A stretch of 64,000 nucleotides of DNA from an uncultured Succiniclasticum sp. (GCA_900544275.1 UQUU01000001.1:1-64000); one strand, 5' to 3'; positions 14,935-24,891 are shown, counted from the stretch's first letter. The notes: generated by a model from the letters alone, not told the origin. Made by a program: numbers and translations.

Positions 14935-16422
14935 ATGAAAAAAGCAAAATTACAGGAAAGATATGGTTTATTTATTAACGGCGAATGGCGTGATGCCTCT
15001 AATGGTGACACCTTTACCGTCACCAGCCCGGCAGACGGCTCCGTATTAGCCGTTTGTGCGCAGGCTTCCCGGAAAGATGTAAATTATGCCGTTGAAAGCG
15101 CCTGGAAAGCTTTTGACAGCTGGAGACATACCACGGTTAAAGAAAGAGCCGCTTTGCTGAATAAAATTGCGGACGTGATCGACGCCAACAAAGAACACCT
15201 GGCTATGGTGGAAAGCATGGATAACGGTAAACCGATCCGTGAGACTTTAAATGTGGATATTCCTCTGAGCGCCCAACACTTCCGTTATTTTGCCGGTTGT
15301 ATTCTAGCTGAAGAAGGTTCCGCCTCTGTGCTGGACGACCAGTTTCTCTCCCTGATTTTACGCGAGCCCATCGGCGTGGTCGGTCAGATCATCCCCTGGA
15401 ACTTCCCCTTCCTGATGGCCGCCTGGAAACTGGCTCCCGTACTGGCAGCCGGTGACTGTACCGTATTAAAACCTTCCAAAGAAGCCGGTCTTTCTTTACT
15501 GGAACTAGCCCGTCTTACCCAGGATATTCTCCCGCCCGGCGTATTGAACGTAATCACCGGCGCCGGCAGCAAAACCGGCCAGTACCTGCTGGAACATCCC
15601 TGCTTCAGTAAGCTGGCTTTCACCGGATCCACCGAAGTAGGCCGTGACGTAGGTCTGGCCGCGGCGGACAAACTGATTCCCGCCACCTTGGAATTAGGCG
15701 GCAAGAGCGCCAACATTTATTTCGACGACTGCAATTTTGAACAGGCCGTGGACGGCGCACAGCTTGGCATCCTCTTTAACCAGGGTCAGGTCTGCTGCGC
15801 AGGCAGCCGTATCTTCGTACAGGACACCTTCTATGATAAATTTGTCCCGGCTTTGGTTGAAGCCTTCAACAAAGTCAAGGTCGGCATGCCCTGGAATGAT
15901 GATACACAGATGGGCGCTCAGATTAACGACTCCCAGCTGAAAAAAATCTTAGGTTACATTGATGTTGCAAAGAAAGAAGGCTGCACTGTCCTCTGCGGCG
16001 GTGAAGCGGCTACCGAAGGCGAACTGGCTAAAGGAGCCTTTATGAAACCCACACTGATCACAGACGTAACCAATGACATGCGCATCGCACAGGAAGAAAT
16101 TTTCGGACCTGTTGCCGTCGTCATCAAGTTCCACGACGAAGCGGAAGTGATCAGGATGGCCAACCAAAGCCTCTATGGGCTGGGCGGCGCAGTCTGGACG
16201 AAAGACATCACCCGCGCAATTCGGGTCGCCCGCGCCGTACAGACCGGCCGTATGTGGGTCAACACCTACAATCAGATTCCGGAAGGCGCTCCCTTCGGCG
16301 GCTACAAAATGAGTGGTATCGGCCGTGAAACCCACAAGATGATCCTGAATCATTACACTCAGGTTAAGAACATTATGATTAACCTGAACGACGCCTCCAG
16401 CGGCTTCTATCCGGGAAAATAA
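14935..16422 (+). CDS. NAD(P)-dependent aldehyde dehydrogenase
   Basis: Oxidises an aldehyde to the acid with NAD(P)+. Catalytic Cys in FNQGQVCCAGSR (about residue 300), general-base Glu in LELGGKSANI (about 265), oxyanion Asn in IIPWNFPF, and NAD-fold FTGSTEVG. 495 aa, the standard length. The longest frame begins earlier, but the ATG at 14935 follows AAGGAGG. Upstream there is a TATAAT and a GTTACAGTAAC palindrome at 14784-14794 or nearby that could be an operator. A LysR regulator follows on the same strand behind a terminator. The physiological aldehyde cannot be read from sequence. Confidence 0.92.
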   Translation: MKKAKLQERYGLFINGEWRDASNGDTFTVTSPADGSVLAVCAQASRKDVNYAVESAWKAFDSWRHTTVKERAALLNKIADVIDANKEHLAMVESMDNGKPIRETLNVDIPLSAQHFRYFAGCILAEEGSASVLDDQFLSLILREPIGVVGQIIPWNFPFLMAAWKLAPVLAAGDCTVLKPSKEAGLSLLELARLTQDILPPGVLNVITGAGSKTGQYLLEHPCFSKLAFTGSTEVGRDVGLAAADKLIPATLELGGKSANIYFDDCNFEQAVDGAQLGILFNQGQVCCAGSRIFVQDTFYDKFVPALVEAFNKVKVGMPWNDDTQMGAQINDSQLKKILGYIDVAKKEGCTVLCGGEAATEGELAKGAFMKPTLITDVTNDMRIAQEEIFGPVAVVIKFHDEAEVIRMANQSLYGLGGAVWTKDITRAIRVARAVQTGRMWVNTYNQIPEGAPFGGYKMSGIGRETHKMILNHYTQVKNIMINLNDASSGFYPGK

Positions 16423-16544
16423 AACTGACGCAGAGCGACGCGCCCTATCGTTCGCAGAAAATCAAAGGGGGATTGTAGCATGAAGTTGCACGCCCAATAA
16501 AAATATAAAATATTCACAGGCAAAGTCGCTTGCTGAGAACAAAA

Positions 16545-16585
16545 AAACCGGCTATGGATTGCAGAAATGCGTTCCTGGCCGGTTT
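16545..16585 (+). terminator. terminator after the aldehyde dehydrogenase
   Basis: AAACCGGC pairs with GCCGGTTT around a 25-nt loop, followed by T on the plus strand and preceded by a run of A, so it could act in both directions. Confidence 0.6.
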
Positions 16586-16883
16586 TACAGTTTATCGGTT
16601 GCCAAATACTCCTCACCTTAACATTAAATTACCGTTTACAATCGTTATTTAAATAGTTTCTTTACACAGCATCATCTCCATACAGTCCAATTTTTCAACG
16701 GTGGATTGGACCGGTTTAATGCAACCAGCGTCTTCATCTGATTGGTCTATACTATGACTGTATGTTATATGCTAATTGAAATAAAATGCTATTCTATTTA
16801 ATATGTTATTTTAAATTTTCACACAAAAATCTCCAAGTTAGCGTATAATGAAATTTAAAGGGTATAAATAGGAGGTAGTTTCT
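16586..16883. other. AT-rich intergenic stretch with an inverted repeat
   Basis: No gene seen. A 7-bp inverted repeat GTCCAAT...ATTGGAC with a 13-nt spacer lies near 16684-16710, a candidate hairpin or LysR-type site. A TATAAT at 16844-16849 is a possible -10 for the LysR gene, without a clear -35. Confidence 0.4.
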
Positions 16884-17774
16884 TTGTTGGATCCGGAACT
16901 TCTGAAACGTTTAGCTAAAATTAATCAAACAGGAAGTTTTTCGAAAGCAGCAGATTGCCTGTTTGTTTCACGACAAGCATTGATGTCCCAAATTCGGGTG
17001 CTGGAAAAACAGCTTGGTTTTTCTTTATTTAAACGGACGAACCATGGAACCACCCTTACTGTCGCAGGAAGGATATATCTGGACAATTCTCTTAGAATGG
17101 TCCATTCGTACAATGCTATGATTGGACGTTGTCATGAAGCAGCTTCCGGCATTCCCTCAATCCGCATAGGCTCACTGCCTAATCTGCCAGGAAGCACATT
17201 GCCAAAGATTTGTTATGAATATCACAAACTATATCCCAACGTAAAACTACACTTTTTAGATTATCCGTTGGAGCATTATTTTTCTTTATTCAAAGAACAT
17301 TCTTTTGATATTATGACAGAAAATATGATGAACTATTATCATACCGTCGACGATCTTTGCTTTTTACCTTTACAAAAAGTGAAGCAACATATAGGCATAG
17401 CACAAGGTAACCCGTTATCTAAAAAAAAATCTCTGACTTATGCAGATTTGCGCGGACGCACCTTATTCATGTACAAACAGGGCATTGGGAAATCAGAGGA
17501 CTTATTACGCTTATATCTTAACAAATATGAACCGGATATAAAAATAGTGGACATAAACAGTTATGACAGTTCCCTGATAACCAAATGTTTATTAGAAAAC
17601 GCGGTAGTATTACTTTACACTACACAAAGTTATCCGGGTCTTATCAGTATTCCGGCAGATTGGGATATCACGATTGAACTGGGTATCGGTTACCGCCATA
17701 ATCCAAGCCCGGAAGTAGCAGATTTCCTCTCTTTAACAGAGAAGATGAATCGGCAGATGGATTTAATTGGTTGA
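16884..17774 (+). CDS. LysR-family transcriptional regulator
   Basis: 296 aa. Residues 1-62 are the LysR winged helix-turn-helix: TGSFSKAADCLFVSRQALMSQIRVLEKQ-type spacing (read here as two short segments SFSKAADCLF and ALMSQIRVLEKQLG) followed by LFKRTNHGTTLTVAGRIYL. The remainder is a two-lobed effector domain. TTG start at 16884 with GGAGG eight bases upstream. It follows the aldehyde dehydrogenase and precedes the convergent COG0523 cluster, so its target could be either; no evidence decides. DNA is more AT-rich than in neighbouring genes. Confidence 0.9.
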   Translation: MLDPELLKRLAKINQTGSFSKAADCLFVSRQALMSQIRVLEKQLGFSLFKRTNHGTTLTVAGRIYLDNSLRMVHSYNAMIGRCHEAASGIPSIRIGSLPNLPGSTLPKICYEYHKLYPNVKLHFLDYPLEHYFSLFKEHSFDIMTENMMNYYHTVDDLCFLPLQKVKQHIGIAQGNPLSKKKSLTYADLRGRTLFMYKQGIGKSEDLLRLYLNKYEPDIKIVDINSYDSSLITKCLLENAVVLLYTTQSYPGLISIPADWDITIELGIGYRHNPSPEVADFLSLTEKMNRQMDLIG

Positions 17775-17808
17775 TTTTTCTAATTTTTTCAATGTTTATA
17801 GAACAACA

Positions 17809-17856
17809 AAAAGGATGCAGTAGATATGGACAAAGATTCCTTCTACTGCATCCTTT
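17809..17856. terminator. bidirectional terminator
   Basis: AAAAGGATGCAGTAGA pairs with TCTACTGCATCCTTTT: a perfect 16-bp stem with a 16-nt loop, between the LysR gene (plus) and the decayed frame behind the COG0523 gene (minus). Confidence 0.9.
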
Positions 17857-17875
17857 TCATGTATAAGCATCATAT

Positions 17876-18058
17876 TTATATTTTTGCCCATTCCTCTTTA
17901 AGCAAAGATTTATTCAAATCGCGCAAATAAGGAACCGTTCTGCGGGCTTTGGCACATTCCTCCAGATTTATTTCATAGCAGATTTGCTTCCACGTTGCCC
18001 AATATACAATTCATCTGAATTGCTGCTACTTTTATTTTTATTTTATCATCTCGTTCAT
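17876..18058 (-). pseudogene. decayed small frame overlapping the COG0523 gene
   Basis: An ATG overlaps the COG0523 stop as ATGA, the same coupling used by the gene pair upstream. The frame then meets stops after 6, 8, 10 and 15 codons, followed by a 44-codon open stretch (17876-18010) starting IVYWATWKQICYE and ending EEWAKI. The open part has ordinary coding character and no start codon. I read it as the remnant of a third small gene of this cluster. It resembles nothing I can name; a faint likeness to the C-terminus of the 118-aa neighbour is not secure. Confidence 0.4.
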
Positions 18059-19107
18059 CGATTTTTCTTAGTATACGGATCCATATTAATTTCCTGAATC
18101 AATGGCGCAGAGCCCAGTATATTTTGAAACGCTAACAAGGAATCCATTACCTGATATGGCTTGATTCCTTTCATGATGAAAACAATTTGGGAATTCTTCT
18201 GTTCCTCCCCACGCCAATCTTCCAGATGATGCGGCGGGTGGATAATATGCTGTACGCCGTTAATAACAACCGGGCCACGTTCTCCCACATCAACAATCCC
18301 TTTAACTCGCAGCATCTTTTCTCCATGTGCATACAACAACATACTTAACCATAAGCCAAACGCAGTCCAATCCAGCGGTTCCTTAAACATAATGGACATA
18401 GAGCATACTTCTCTATCATGACCCGGTTTATCATTGGTGAGATGCTCTTGAATTTTCTCCAGTTGTGTCTGGCGTGTTTCTATTTGGTTATGCTCCGGTG
18501 CAAATACGATATGTGGATCAATTTTCCCTTCTGCTGCTTCTGCAACTACTGCCGCAGGGTTAAGTTGGCGCAAACGACTTCGCATTTCCTGTACAGTATG
18601 ACTCTCCACAAGGTCTGTTTTGGTAATAATAACGATATCTGCAGCTACAATCTGCTTCACAGATTCGGGGTGGTTTTGCAGGTGCAATTCTCCATTCGCT
18701 ACATCTAAGCAACAAACCACGCCCTCAACGTAAAATCGATTTGTAAGAAGTGGATCCATAAGAATAGAAAAAAGGATTGGCGCAGGATCAGCAAGACCGG
18801 TAGTCTCAATTACGATCCTGTCCATCTTGATTTCTCCCCGCTCTGCTTCATTCAATATTTCTTTAATTTCTTTCAGCAAGTCGTCGCGCATATTACAGCA
18901 AATGCAGCCGCCACTTAACAATCTTGTTTTTTCCTGAACCCGACGTATTAGCCTGTGATCTAACCCTGCCTGTCCATACTCATTAATAATGACAGCTGCA
19001 TTACAATATTCTTTACTGCGCAAAACATTGGATAATACCGTCGTTTTTCCGCTTCCCAAAAAACCTGTCACTATCGTAACCGGATATCTGCCATCTCCTT
19101 CCTTCAT
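18055..19107 (-). CDS. COG0523-family metallochaperone GTPase (CobW/YjiA type)
   Basis: 350-aa G3E GTPase that uses GTP to insert or traffic metal. Walker A GFLGSGKTT at residues 15-23, the metal-binding CxCC motif GGCICC (C68, C70, C71), and TKTD as the guanine-specificity motif. The C-terminal half has His-rich turns (IIHPPHH) typical of the CobW_C domain. It overlaps the upstream 118-aa gene by ATGA. A CE4 deacetylase, a metal enzyme, is encoded just upstream of that pair on the same strand, so metal delivery to it is an attractive but unproven role. Confidence 0.93.
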   Translation of the reverse strand: MKEGDGRYPVTIVTGFLGSGKTTVLSNVLRSKEYCNAAVIINEYGQAGLDHRLIRRVQEKTRLLSGGCICCNMRDDLLKEIKEILNEAERGEIKMDRIVIETTGLADPAPILFSILMDPLLTNRFYVEGVVCCLDVANGELHLQNHPESVKQIVAADIVIITKTDLVESHTVQEMRSRLRQLNPAAVVAEAAEGKIDPHIVFAPEHNQIETRQTQLEKIQEHLTNDKPGHDREVCSMSIMFKEPLDWTAFGLWLSMLLYAHGEKMLRVKGIVDVGERGPVVINGVQHIIHPPHHLEDWRGEEQKNSQIVFIMKGIKPYQVMDSLLAFQNILGSAPLIQEINMDPYTKKNR

Positions 19108-19460
19108 TTTGCATACGTCCCCTTTAATTGCAAATAGTTCAAAAATTCAGGATCCAGCGGATCTAGCTGTTTATGGCACATTTCAGTAGCTGCTTGCCAC
19201 ATAGCCCCTACATCATATACAACCCTCATGACTCCCTTTTTATCTGAAAGGAGATAACGACTTCCATTCCATTCGGATAGCTTCAACCCATAATATTCTA
19301 AAATTTTACCAGCAATTGCGACCCTTCTAAGACGCAGCCTTCTTCTTTCACGCTGCAATTCGCCAGAAACAATCTGTTTCTTTTTTCGATAATCATCATC
19401 ATGAAGAGGCTGATCCGTCCAATGAACCGTCATGATCATTTCCCCGCACAATATACACAT
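19104..19460 (-). CDS. conserved small CxxC protein paired with the COG0523 GTPase
   Basis: 118 aa, beginning CILCGEMIMTVHWTD, a CxxC knuckle plus nearby His that could bind zinc. A basic stretch (RERRRLRLRRVAIAGK) near residues 38-53 precedes a region LSDKKGVMRVVYDVGAMW. I cannot name a function. The ATG has AAGGAGAGG upstream, and its stop overlaps the GTPase start by 4 nt, so the two are made together; it may be a metal-binding partner. Similar CxxC-x-HWTD proteins occur with COG0523 genes in my memory, but I cannot verify that here. Confidence 0.75.
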   Translation of the reverse strand: MCILCGEMIMTVHWTDQPLHDDDYRKKKQIVSGELQRERRRLRLRRVAIAGKILEYYGLKLSEWNGSRYLLSDKKGVMRVVYDVGAMWQAATEMCHKQLDPLDPEFLNYLQLKGTYAK

Positions 19461-19568
19461 ATCCTGCCTCTCCTTCCCTTTTCTTAAACAAAAATTTCTT
19501 TTAATTTTCAGATTTTGTTTTGCTTTGTTTTACTTATTCTGCTATCCTGCCCAATATATAAAGGTAAA

Positions 19569-19598
19569 AGAGGCACACAGCTTTCGCTGCATGCCTCT
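19569..19598 (-). terminator. terminator after the deacetylase
   Basis: AGAGGCA/TGCCTCT outer stem with a CAGC/GCTG inner stem and TTTC loop; on the minus strand it is followed by TTTTA, placing it after the deacetylase stop. Confidence 0.8.
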
Positions 19599-19654
19599 GT
19601 ACATATAAGTCACAGGTCAGACTGCAGCCCATATGATGGAATTACATATTGTAT

Positions 19655-20539
19655 TTATTTCTTCCGCGGAAATCTTTCAATAAACGCTTCTGCCATTTCA
19701 TTAAGCGTACACCACCGTACTCCTTCATAAGAATTAATATGGTCAATCAGGTGCTGATGGCAATTTAAGCACTTAATACGACCAGAAACATCAGGATGAA
19801 CAGTCATGGGGAATACCGCAAAATCATAGTTATCATACACATAGTCAAAAGAATCTTCCCACATACCAAAAATATCTTTCGGATTGTGGAAGCCAAAGCT
19901 ATTAGGAGATTTCTTAATAAACATCAGCGGCGGAAGGTCGTCCAGATCCCAGTTAGCAGGAATTTCTACCAAATCAGTTTCTTCGCCACGTACCAACGGT
20001 TTCATCCAAGTTGCCGCAGGAGCGGAATAATCAATTTTAGTCCAGCTGTCTCCTATACGAACATAATAAGGCATGCAATCATGATGCATCAGCGAATGGT
20101 CGTATTTAATACCATATTTTTTGAGCAGTTTATCGGTTACATTAGAAAATTCCCACCAAGGTGCAACATACCCGGTCGGTCCTTTTCCCGTTAATTTGGT
20201 AATCAGTTCGATAGATTTTTTCAGCACATCTTCTTCCTGTTGCGGTGTCATTGCAATCGGATTTTCGTGGGAGTACCCGTGGGCTCCGATCTCATGCCCG
20301 GCCTCAACAATCATTTTCATAGATTCAGGGAATGTTTCGATAGAGTGCCCCGGCGCAAACCAGGTAGCCTTGATATTATTTTTAGCAAACAACTTCAGCA
20401 AGCGGGGAACCCCTACTTCGCCAGCAAATAAACCACGGGAAATATCATCGGGAGAATCTTCGCCGCCGTAGGATCCAAGCCAACCTGCTACAGCATCAAT
20501 GTCCACACCATACCCTACAAGGATCTCTTTTTTTGCCAT
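19655..20539 (-). CDS. CE4 polysaccharide deacetylase (HpPgdA-like)
   Basis: 294-aa carbohydrate-esterase-4 domain protein without a signal peptide, so cytoplasmic. Starts [18 protein letters not shown], where the Asp is the usual metal/catalytic residue, then [11 protein letters not shown] holds the metal His pair, and YVAPWWEFS and [11 protein letters not shown] are later family motifs. This subgroup includes Helicobacter PgdA-like proteins and amide hydrolases acting on small molecules, so the substrate may not be a polysaccharide. RBS GGAGG precedes the ATG. Upstream of a COG0523 GTPase pair; own terminator. Confidence 0.88.
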   Translation of the reverse strand: MAKKEILVGYGVDIDAVAGWLGSYGGEDSPDDISRGLFAGEVGVPRLLKLFAKNNIKATWFAPGHSIETFPESMKMIVEAGHEIGAHGYSHENPIAMTPQQEEDVLKKSIELITKLTGKGPTGYVAPWWEFSNVTDKLLKKYGIKYDHSLMHHDCMPYYVRIGDSWTKIDYSAPAATWMKPLVRGEETDLVEIPANWDLDDLPPLMFIKKSPNSFGFHNPKDIFGMWEDSFDYVYDNYDFAVFPMTVHPDVSGRIKCLNCHQHLIDHINSYEGVRWCTLNEMAEAFIERFPRKK

Positions 20540-20784
20540 TACAATACACCTCCTGCAAAAACTTTTTCTCTATCATTGCCACCTTTGAATAAGGTGAAAA
20601 AAGACTTTGAAATTTTCTTTTTAGCGCATTTTATTCGTCAATTTTATTATTTATTATTTTTCAATTTAATTATAAAATGGGTATATATTATTGAAAAGAA
20701 GAAAAAATCTTACTTGCGACAAGTTAAATACTGCAACATGCGTTTATCGAAAATTCAGTACAATACAAAAACAACCACATCCGC

Positions 20785-23700
20785 TTATATCTCCCGCACG
20801 CGGAAGGTGCCCGGGCCCAATAATTCCGCCAGTTCATCCTGTAAAGACGTATCCTGTCCGTCTACATAATACCTGGGATCCAGTCGTATCCTCCGCCGGG
20901 CCCCCATGAGCTTTAAAAAGACCATGGTACTGCCTCTGTGCTTTTGTAAAATGGCCACCAGCTGATTGGTTATGGTCTCGTTTTCCTTTTCCGGCGCGAT
21001 GATCAGTTCTATCACCGCGCTGATGGGGACCTGCACATGTCCTTCCGAATCGGTATCGTGTCCGGCAGCGCCTTTAGATTCATTCAGTGCCGTAGCGGAA
21101 GCAGAAGCCGATATAGACGCAGTGCCAGACGCTATATTAAGAGCGGCATCAGACGTATCATCTTCGGCCACATAAGTCGCCTGTGTCTCCTTTGCCCAAT
21201 TCGTCGCGGTTCCGCGGCGAAACACTCCATTACCGTTCTTTCTTGGAGAAAAGGCAGGGGCAGGTTGCCCTTCTTCCAGGGGCACAATCTGCGACGCAAT
21301 GATCTTAGCGCCTCTTTCATCTACATTATAGCGCCCTTCCACGGCGATAATCCGGTCTTCCGCCAACAGACCGGCACACCCTCCGTAAGACTGGGGGAAC
21401 ACTACTACTTCCAGTTTTGCGCCGAAATCTTCCAACAGCAGAACAGCCATGGAATCGCCTTTTTTAGTCACTTTGATATCACAAAGACTGATAATGCCAC
21501 CTACGGTCACAAATGCGCCGTCCCGTACCGCGGGACTTTCTCCGGTCAGCGTATACATGGGAGTCAGACTTTTCAACGCCTCCCGATAGCCGTCCAGCGG
21601 ATGCCCGGTTACATAAAAGCCGATCAATTCCTTTTCATTTTTCAACAGCAGGGATCGATTCATTTCCTCCAGTTGCGGCAGAGCGATGGTATTCACCTCG
21701 GCAAAGCTGTCATCGCCAAAAAGCCCGATCTGTCCGCTGTCGTAGTCTTTTTGCTGACGGACCCCTACTTCCAATGCATTTTCATACACCGCCAGAAGCT
21801 GCGAGCGTTTGGCTCCCAAAGAATCCATAGCGCCGCACTTGATCAGGTTTTCCAGCAAGCGGCGGTTGAGCATATGATAATTGACCCGTCGGCAAAAATC
21901 GCCAATGTCTTTAAAGGGGCCTTCTTTTTTTCTGGCCTGGACAATCTCCTGGACAGCGCCTTCGCCTACGCTTTTAATACCAATCAGACCAAACCGGATG
22001 GCACCCTGTTCCACGGAAAAGCCGGTTTCACTGGCGTTCACATCCGGCGGCAAAACCCGGATGCCCCGTTCCCGGCAAACGGTGATATACCAGCTCATCT
22101 TATCCGGATCTCCAATCACACTGGTAATCAGCGCCGCAAAAAATTCCGCCGGCCAATGAGCTTTCAAATAAGCGGTCTGGTAAGCCACCAGGCCATAGGC
22201 GACAGAATGGGATTTATTAAAACCATAGCCGGCAAATTTCAACAGGATCTCAAAAATTTCTTCACTTTTTTCCGGCGGCACGTCATTCAGACGCTGTGCG
22301 CCTTCTACAAAGCGGCTTTTCATGGCAATCAGGTCTTTAACCTTTTTCTTCCCCATGGCGCGGCGCAGAATATCCGCTTCACCTAAGGTGAAGCCAGCCA
22401 GAATGGAGGCCGTTTGCATGACCTGTTCCTGATAGAGTACCACTCCGTAGGTATCCGCTAAAATCGAGTTCAATAACGGATGAATGCTGGTGACGGAATG
22501 GTGTTGTCTGCGTCCTTCAATGAAATTATCCGCCATACCCGCGTCCAAAGGGCCAGGACGGTATAAGGCGACCAAAGGCACCAGATCCTGCATATTCTGC
22601 GGTGCCAGTCGTTCAACCAAGCGCGTCATGCCGGCGCTTTCCAGCTGAAATACGCCCTGGGTATCACCGGCGCAAAGCATTTTACTTACAGCTTCATCTT
22701 CCAGAGGTATTGTGTCTAAATCTACGGTTTCTCCGGTGCTTTCTTTGATAAATTTAACTGCGTCCGCCATTACCGTCAGCGTGCGCAGGCCCAGAAAATC
22801 CATTTTTAAAAGGCCCAGCTCTTCTACCTGATTTTTGTCAAATTGGGTCGTGATCATGCGTTCCTGACTGATACCGGTCTCCGCGTCTGCGGCTTCGTCC
22901 AGCTGGAGGGGTACCAGATCGATCAGCGGACAGGGCGCAATTACCACGCCGGCAGCATGGGTCCCGCTGTTGCGCGGTAGACCTTCCACACTTTTGGCAA
23001 TGTCAATCAGTTTTTTTACTTCCGGGTCGTCCTCATACATCGCCCGCAATTCTTTTGACTGCAAGGCTTTATCCAGCGTGATGCCCAGTTCCCGCGGCAC
23101 GGCTTTGGCCACCCGGTCCGTTTTGGGCAGGCTGATTCCCAGGGCCCGCCCCGCATCCCGCACAGCCGCCCGGGCTTGCAGGGTTCCGAACGTGATGATG
23201 AGGGACACATGATCCGCGCCGTATTTCCGGATCACATAATCCAAAACCTCGCCCCGGCGCCGATAGCAAAAGTCGGTATCAATATCCGGCATGCTGACCC
23301 GCTCCGGGTTCAGGAAACGTTCAAACAGCAAATCAAATTTTAAAGGATCAATATTAGTAATATGCAGCAGATAAGCTACGATAGAACCGGCTGCGCTGCC
23401 CCGTCCCGGACCTACCGGAATGGGGTCAGGAGTACCTTGGGCATCGGTATGACTGCGGCAATAGTGGATAAAATCCCAGACGATCAGAAAGTAGGCGGCA
23501 TAGCCCATTGTTTTGATGATTCCCAGCTCATAATCCAGTCGTTTCTGAATGGTCTCCCTTTTTTGTGTTTGCGCTTCCGCTGCCAAAGAGTCCAATTCTT
23601 TGCCATAGCGCCCCGGGATCTCCGCTTCGCATAAGGCCCGCACATAAGCATCGGCATCCTCATGATACTGTGCCGGAATGGGAAATTGCGGCAAAAGGAG

Positions 23701-24567
23701 CTGTCCAAAGGTAAAATCCACATTACAGCGTTCGGCAATCAAATGGGTATTATGCAGCGCTTCTTCTTCACTGGGAAACAGCGCCAGCATTTCTTCATAG
23801 CTTTTACAATAATAACCGTCGTTATTAAATTTCATCCGGTCGGGATCGTTGACCGTTTTATTGGTCTGAATGCACAGCAGCACGTCCTGCGCCGAGGCAT
23901 CCTCTTTGCGGACGTAGTGGATATCATTCGTCACCACCAGACCCACGCCATATTGCTTTGCCAGACGGCGCAGTTCCAGATTCACGGTCTGCTCTTCCGG
24001 CAGGTCATGATTCTGCATTTCCAGGAAGAAATTATTTTTGCCAAAAATCTCAATATATTCCTGTAACGCCCGTTCCGCGCCTTCCAGATTCCGCTGCAAA
24101 ATAAGGTGGGGAATTTCCCCCTGTATGCAGGCGCTTAAAGCGATGATTCCTTTACTGTACTGACGCAGGATGGCCTTATCAATGCGCGGTTTACGGTAAA
24201 AGCCCTCAATAAAGCCCAACGAAACCAGGTGCGCCAGGTTTTGGTACCCTTCGTTATTTTCCGCCAGCAGGATCAAGTGGTAACGGGGCTGTTTATCTAT
24301 GCGGTCAAAACGGCTTTCCGGCGCGACATAGCATTCACAGCCGAAAATCACTTTAATGCCGGGACGACCTTCTTTGGCAGCCTCTTTGCTAAGGGACCGG
24401 GCCGTTTTATACATATCGATCACACCATACATATTCCCGTGGTCGGTCACGGCAATGGAATCCATATCCAGTTCCATAGCCCGCTGCAACAGTTCCTTCG
24501 GCTTGGAGGCCCCATCCAACAGACTGTATTGGGTATGTACATGTAAGTGGGTAAAATCTACACTCAT
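20785..24567 (-). CDS. dnaE: DNA polymerase III alpha subunit
   Basis: Replicative polymerase of the DnaE1 type. N-terminal PHP domain (FTHLHVHTQYSLLDG), polymerase core with the catalytic aspartates in MPDIDTDF, GPGRGSAAGS, helix-hairpin-helix and an OB-fold near residue 1000. At 1260 aa it exceeds the usual ~1150 because of a low-complexity insertion (residues about 1101-1176, rich in Ala, Ser and Thr) between the OB-fold and the C-terminal domain. It overlaps the small upstream gene by ATGA. No other replisome gene is nearby. Confidence 0.96.
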   Translation of the reverse strand: MSVDFTHLHVHTQYSLLDGASKPKELLQRAMELDMDSIAVTDHGNMYGVIDMYKTARSLSKEAAKEGRPGIKVIFGCECYVAPESRFDRIDKQPRYHLILLAENNEGYQNLAHLVSLGFIEGFYRKPRIDKAILRQYSKGIIALSACIQGEIPHLILQRNLEGAERALQEYIEIFGKNNFFLEMQNHDLPEEQTVNLELRRLAKQYGVGLVVTNDIHYVRKEDASAQDVLLCIQTNKTVNDPDRMKFNNDGYYCKSYEEMLALFPSEEEALHNTHLIAERCNVDFTFGQLLLPQFPIPAQYHEDADAYVRALCEAEIPGRYGKELDSLAAEAQTQKRETIQKRLDYELGIIKTMGYAAYFLIVWDFIHYCRSHTDAQGTPDPIPVGPGRGSAAGSIVAYLLHITNIDPLKFDLLFERFLNPERVSMPDIDTDFCYRRRGEVLDYVIRKYGADHVSLIITFGTLQARAAVRDAGRALGISLPKTDRVAKAVPRELGITLDKALQSKELRAMYEDDPEVKKLIDIAKSVEGLPRNSGTHAAGVVIAPCPLIDLVPLQLDEAADAETGISQERMITTQFDKNQVEELGLLKMDFLGLRTLTVMADAVKFIKESTGETVDLDTIPLEDEAVSKMLCAGDTQGVFQLESAGMTRLVERLAPQNMQDLVPLVALYRPGPLDAGMADNFIEGRRQHHSVTSIHPLLNSILADTYGVVLYQEQVMQTASILAGFTLGEADILRRAMGKKKVKDLIAMKSRFVEGAQRLNDVPPEKSEEIFEILLKFAGYGFNKSHSVAYGLVAYQTAYLKAHWPAEFFAALITSVIGDPDKMSWYITVCRERGIRVLPPDVNASETGFSVEQGAIRFGLIGIKSVGEGAVQEIVQARKKEGPFKDIGDFCRRVNYHMLNRRLLENLIKCGAMDSLGAKRSQLLAVYENALEVGVRQQKDYDSGQIGLFGDDSFAEVNTIALPQLEEMNRSLLLKNEKELIGFYVTGHPLDGYREALKSLTPMYTLTGESPAVRDGAFVTVGGIISLCDIKVTKKGDSMAVLLLEDFGAKLEVVVFPQSYGGCAGLLAEDRIIAVEGRYNVDERGAKIIASQIVPLEEGQPAPAFSPRKNGNGVFRRGTATNWAKETQATYVAEDDTSDAALNIASGTASISASASATALNESKGAAGHDTDSEGHVQVPISAVIELIIAPEKENETITNQLVAILQKHRGSTMVFLKLMGARRRIRLDPRYYVDGQDTSLQDELAELLGPGTFRVREI

Positions 24568-24725
24568 CTTATTTCCTGCTTTCTCAAATCAGACAGTTTT
24601 TTATGTGCGGCCGCTTCCCGAATAATCCCTAAAACCCGGCAGGCCGCCCGGTTCAAATCTTCCGCTTTCACGGCTTTATCCTCCGGAATCATTTTTCCCC
24701 TGTGTTGCAGTTCCGTCTCAATCAT
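24564..24725 (-). CDS. small hypothetical protein upstream of dnaE
   Basis: A 53-aa basic protein (IETELQHRGKMIPE at its start, KKLSDLRKQEIR at its end) whose stop overlaps the dnaE ATG by 4 nt. The frame is open further upstream, but a TGTTATAAT promoter element runs through that part, so I start at the ATG at 24725, which would leave a very short leader. No recognisable domain. Tight coupling to dnaE argues it is real, though the weak ribosome binding site lowers confidence. Confidence 0.55.
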   Translation of the reverse strand: MIETELQHRGKMIPEDKAVKAEDLNRAACRVLGIIREAAAHKKLSDLRKQEIR

Positions 24726-24740
24726 AACTTCGCTATTTTT

Positions 24741-24749
24741 ATTATAACA
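24741..24749 (-). promoter_or_regulatory. extended -10 promoter of the dnaE unit
   Basis: TGTTATAAT on the minus strand, a perfect -10 with TGn extension, no clear -35. Confidence 0.6.
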
Positions 24750-24891
24750 CATCCTGCTGTTTCTTTTTGTGAACCCTGTTTTGAGGAAATGTGGAAAAAG
24801 GTAGTACATGACTTTGCCTTATGTTATACTTAAGGAACAAAATGATGTACCTGAAAGACAAAATATAAAATACGGGGAGGCGCAGCACCTT

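Noticed and set aside
18010..18058. Stop-containing tandem repeat after the COG0523 gene
   Set aside because: The several stops come from A/T-rich sequence in another frame than the COG0523 gene and do not copy its tail.
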